Source: an uncultured Draconibacterium sp. (GTDB lineage: Bacteria; Bacteroidota; Bacteroidia; Bacteroidales; Prolixibacteraceae). From it: a DNA stretch of 64,000 bases. Where the stretch lies: contig CANLMQ010000001.1 of the NCBI GenBank assembly GCA_947492175.1, forward strand, positions 62,001-126,000. Reading direction: 5' to 3'. Numbering within the stretch: position 1 is the first letter of the stretch; each line of letters begins with the position of its first letter. Below, one piece after another: positions 62,343-64,000 of the stretch. The notes beneath the pieces were generated by a model, which saw only the letters and a list, made by a program, of their open reading frames with translations, had not been told where the DNA came from and did no database searches. The translations under genes and the position numbers were made by a program.

Positions 62343-64000
62343 ATGATTTCGTTAGATAAAATAAATTTAAGTTTTGGAGGCTCCACGCTGTTTAAAGAAA
62401 TTAGCTTTTTAATTAATCCGAAAGACAGAATTGGGCTGATCGGGAAAAACGGTGCAGGAAAAACCACGCTGCTAAAAGTAATTACAGGTAAACAAAATCC
62501 GACTTCAGGTAATGTAGTTATTCCAAAGAATGTAACGGTTGGCTATCTTCCTCAGCAAATGAAACTAATCGATTCGAGGACTTTAAAGGAAGAAACAACT
62601 CTTGCCTTTGAAGAACTTCTGCAGCTGGATAAAAAAATTGAAAGACTTAATAACGAAATTGCAGAAAGAGAAGACTACCACTCGGATGATTACCTGAAGA
62701 AACTGGATATGGTTAGCGAACTTCATGAACGTTACCAAATGCTGGGCGGAGATAATTATGAAGCAGAGCTGGAACAAACTCTGCTTGGTTTGGGATTCGA
62801 AAGAAGTGATTTTGACAGAATGACTTCAGAGTTTAGCGGGGGCTGGCGAATGCGTGTAGAATTAGCCAAGCTACTACTAAAAAAACCAGATGTTTTTCTT
62901 CTGGATGAGCCTACCAACCACCTCGATATTGAATCAATTCAATGGCTGGAAGACTTTTTGAAAACATATAGCGGAGCTGTGGTACTGGTTTCGCACGACC
63001 GGACATTTTTAGATGCAGTTTGCAACCGAACAATCGAAATTTCTCTTGGTAAAACAACCGACCAGAAAATGAACTATTCGAAGTTTATTGTATGGAAAGA
63101 AGAGCAACGCGAAATTAATCTGGCCGCTTACCGTAATCAGCAAAAAATGATTGAAGATACCGAACAGTTTATAGAAAGGTTCAGGTACAAGGCCACTAAA
63201 GCAGTTCAGGTTCAATCGAGGGTGAAACAACTGGAAAAACTGGAAAGAATTGAGATTGAGGAGGAAGATAATTCAGCCTTAAAACTAAACTTCCCTCCTG
63301 CACCCCGCTCCGGTAGAGTTATTGTTGAGGCAAAAAATATCAGTAAATCGTATGGCGACCTTTCTGTTTTGAAAGACATTGATTTAAAGATTGAAAACGG
63401 AGAGAAAGTAGCTTTCATTGGACGAAACGGGGAAGGAAAAACTACCCTGGCCCGGATTATTATGAATGAGTTGGAACATGAAGGAAGCATGCAACTCGGA
63501 CACAATGTAAAAGTTGGCTACTTTGCTCAAAATCAGGCGCAACTATTAAATGATGATCTGACAATTTTTGAAACAATTGATGAGATTGCAGTTGGCGAAA
63601 TCAGGACAAAAATACGCGACATACTTGCAGCCTTTCTGTTTAGAGGCGAAGACATCGACAAAAAGGTAAAAGTACTTAGCGGCGGTGAAAAATCGAGGCT
63701 GGCCATGATTCGTTTAATGCTGGAGCCGGTTAACTTTCTTATTTTGGATGAGCCAACCAACCACCTTGATATGCGTTCTAAAGAAATTCTTAAAAATGCC
63801 CTGGCAAATTTCACAGGAACAGTCTTGGTAGTATCGCACGACCGTGACTTTTTAGATGGTTTAGTAAATTGTATTTACGAATTCAGAAATAAAAAAGCAA
63901 AACAGCATTTAGGTGGAATATTTGACTTTTTGCACCGCAAAAAAATAGAATCACTCAAAGAAATTGAGACTAAGTCGAGAGTTGTAAAAACAAACAAACA
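62343..64000 (+). CDS. ABC-F family ATPase, 3' end outside window
   Basis: 552 codons without stop up to the window edge. Soluble protein with two ATPase domains and no membrane part. First domain: Walker A GLIGKNGAGKTT at about 31-42, signature EFSGGWRMRVELAKLLLKKP and DEPTNHLD; the linker is charged and helical (LAAYRNQQKMIEDTEQFIER); second domain: Walker A FIGRNGEGKTT, VLSGGEKSRLAMIRLML and DEPTNHLD. ABC-F proteins act on the ribosome E site as translation factors or antibiotic-protection proteins. The sequence fits the widespread housekeeping group, but a protection role cannot be excluded, particularly with the attenuator-like leader upstream. Confidence 0.93.
   Translation, partial: MISLDKINLSFGGSTLFKEISFLINPKDRIGLIGKNGAGKTTLLKVITGKQNPTSGNVVIPKNVTVGYLPQQMKLIDSRTLKEETTLAFEELLQLDKKIERLNNEIAEREDYHSDDYLKKLDMVSELHERYQMLGGDNYEAELEQTLLGLGFERSDFDRMTSEFSGGWRMRVELAKLLLKKPDVFLLDEPTNHLDIESIQWLEDFLKTYSGAVVLVSHDRTFLDAVCNRTIEISLGKTTDQKMNYSKFIVWKEEQREINLAAYRNQQKMIEDTEQFIERFRYKATKAVQVQSRVKQLEKLERIEIEEEDNSALKLNFPPAPRSGRVIVEAKNISKSYGDLSVLKDIDLKIENGEKVAFIGRNGEGKTTLARIIMNELEHEGSMQLGHNVKVGYFAQNQAQLLNDDLTIFETIDEIAVGEIRTKIRDILAAFLFRGEDIDKKVKVLSGGEKSRLAMIRLMLEPVNFLILDEPTNHLDMRSKEILKNALANFTGTVLVVSHDRDFLDGLVNCIYEFRNKKAKQHLGGIFDFLHRKKIESLKEIETKSRVVKTNK

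Overview
The window reads as chromosomal DNA of a member of the Bacteroidota. Evidence: two complete SusC/SusD outer-membrane pairs, each with its own ECF sigma factor and FecR-type anti-sigma factor; the gliding genes gldE and gldD; a protein with a C-terminal type 9 secretion (T9SS) sorting domain; many signal-peptidase-II lipoproteins; and repeated matches to the Bacteroidota promoter box TAnnTTTG. Base composition is AT-rich. A marine or gut Bacteroidia such as Marinilabiliales is my guess only. I found no tRNA, rRNA, transposase, phage or CRISPR array.

Layout. 1-7 kb: 5' part of uvrB, an outer-membrane barrel plus lipoprotein pair, a HAD hydrolase, a small membrane protein and an aminotransferase. 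7.2-15.8 kb (minus strand): SusCD locus 1, transcribed sigma, fecR, susC, susD, then a TlpA-type thioredoxin lipoprotein. 16-25.4 kb: isochorismatase-fold hydrolase, M16 peptidase, PLP decarboxylase, a 20/21-bp tandem repeat array, a dsbD operon with a free-standing copy of its N-terminal domain, and a membrane-anchored LuxR-type regulator. 25.6-44.3 kb (minus strand): SusCD locus 2, transcribed sigma, fecR, susC, susD, three lipoproteins (the last a TlpA homologue), then a separate operon of three thioredoxin-fold proteins and a second M16 peptidase. 44.7-47.7 kb: a T9SS-secreted protein and a TPR protein. 47.8-64 kb: mostly housekeeping genes (RNase G, HU, mutY, ssb, gldE-gldD-sfp, zwf-pgl, dinB, an OmpA/PD40 protein, rlmD) and, at the right edge, an ABC-F ATPase gene preceded by a structured leader.

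How the parts fit. Both SusCD loci have the same plan: a sigma factor gene with a TAnnTTTG-type promoter box, then an ECF-type element (TGTCACCC, 16-18 nt, GTC) between the sigma and fecR genes. The same element stands before the three-thioredoxin/M16 operon and before the T9SS-protein gene, so four transcription units may form one ECF regulon. The contents (SusCD import, periplasmic thiol-redox proteins, M16 peptidases, nearby DsbD electron supply) suggest import and breakdown of disulfide-containing peptides; this is inference. Two proteins in locus 2 look catalytically dead: a TlpA homologue with WSGPS instead of WCxPC, and a lipoprotein resembling the zinc metallopeptidase lipoproteins of such loci but without HExxH. 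The other notable signal is the leader before the ABC-F gene, where an 11-bp stem and an intrinsic terminator share bases and a nine-codon reading frame lies between the arms.
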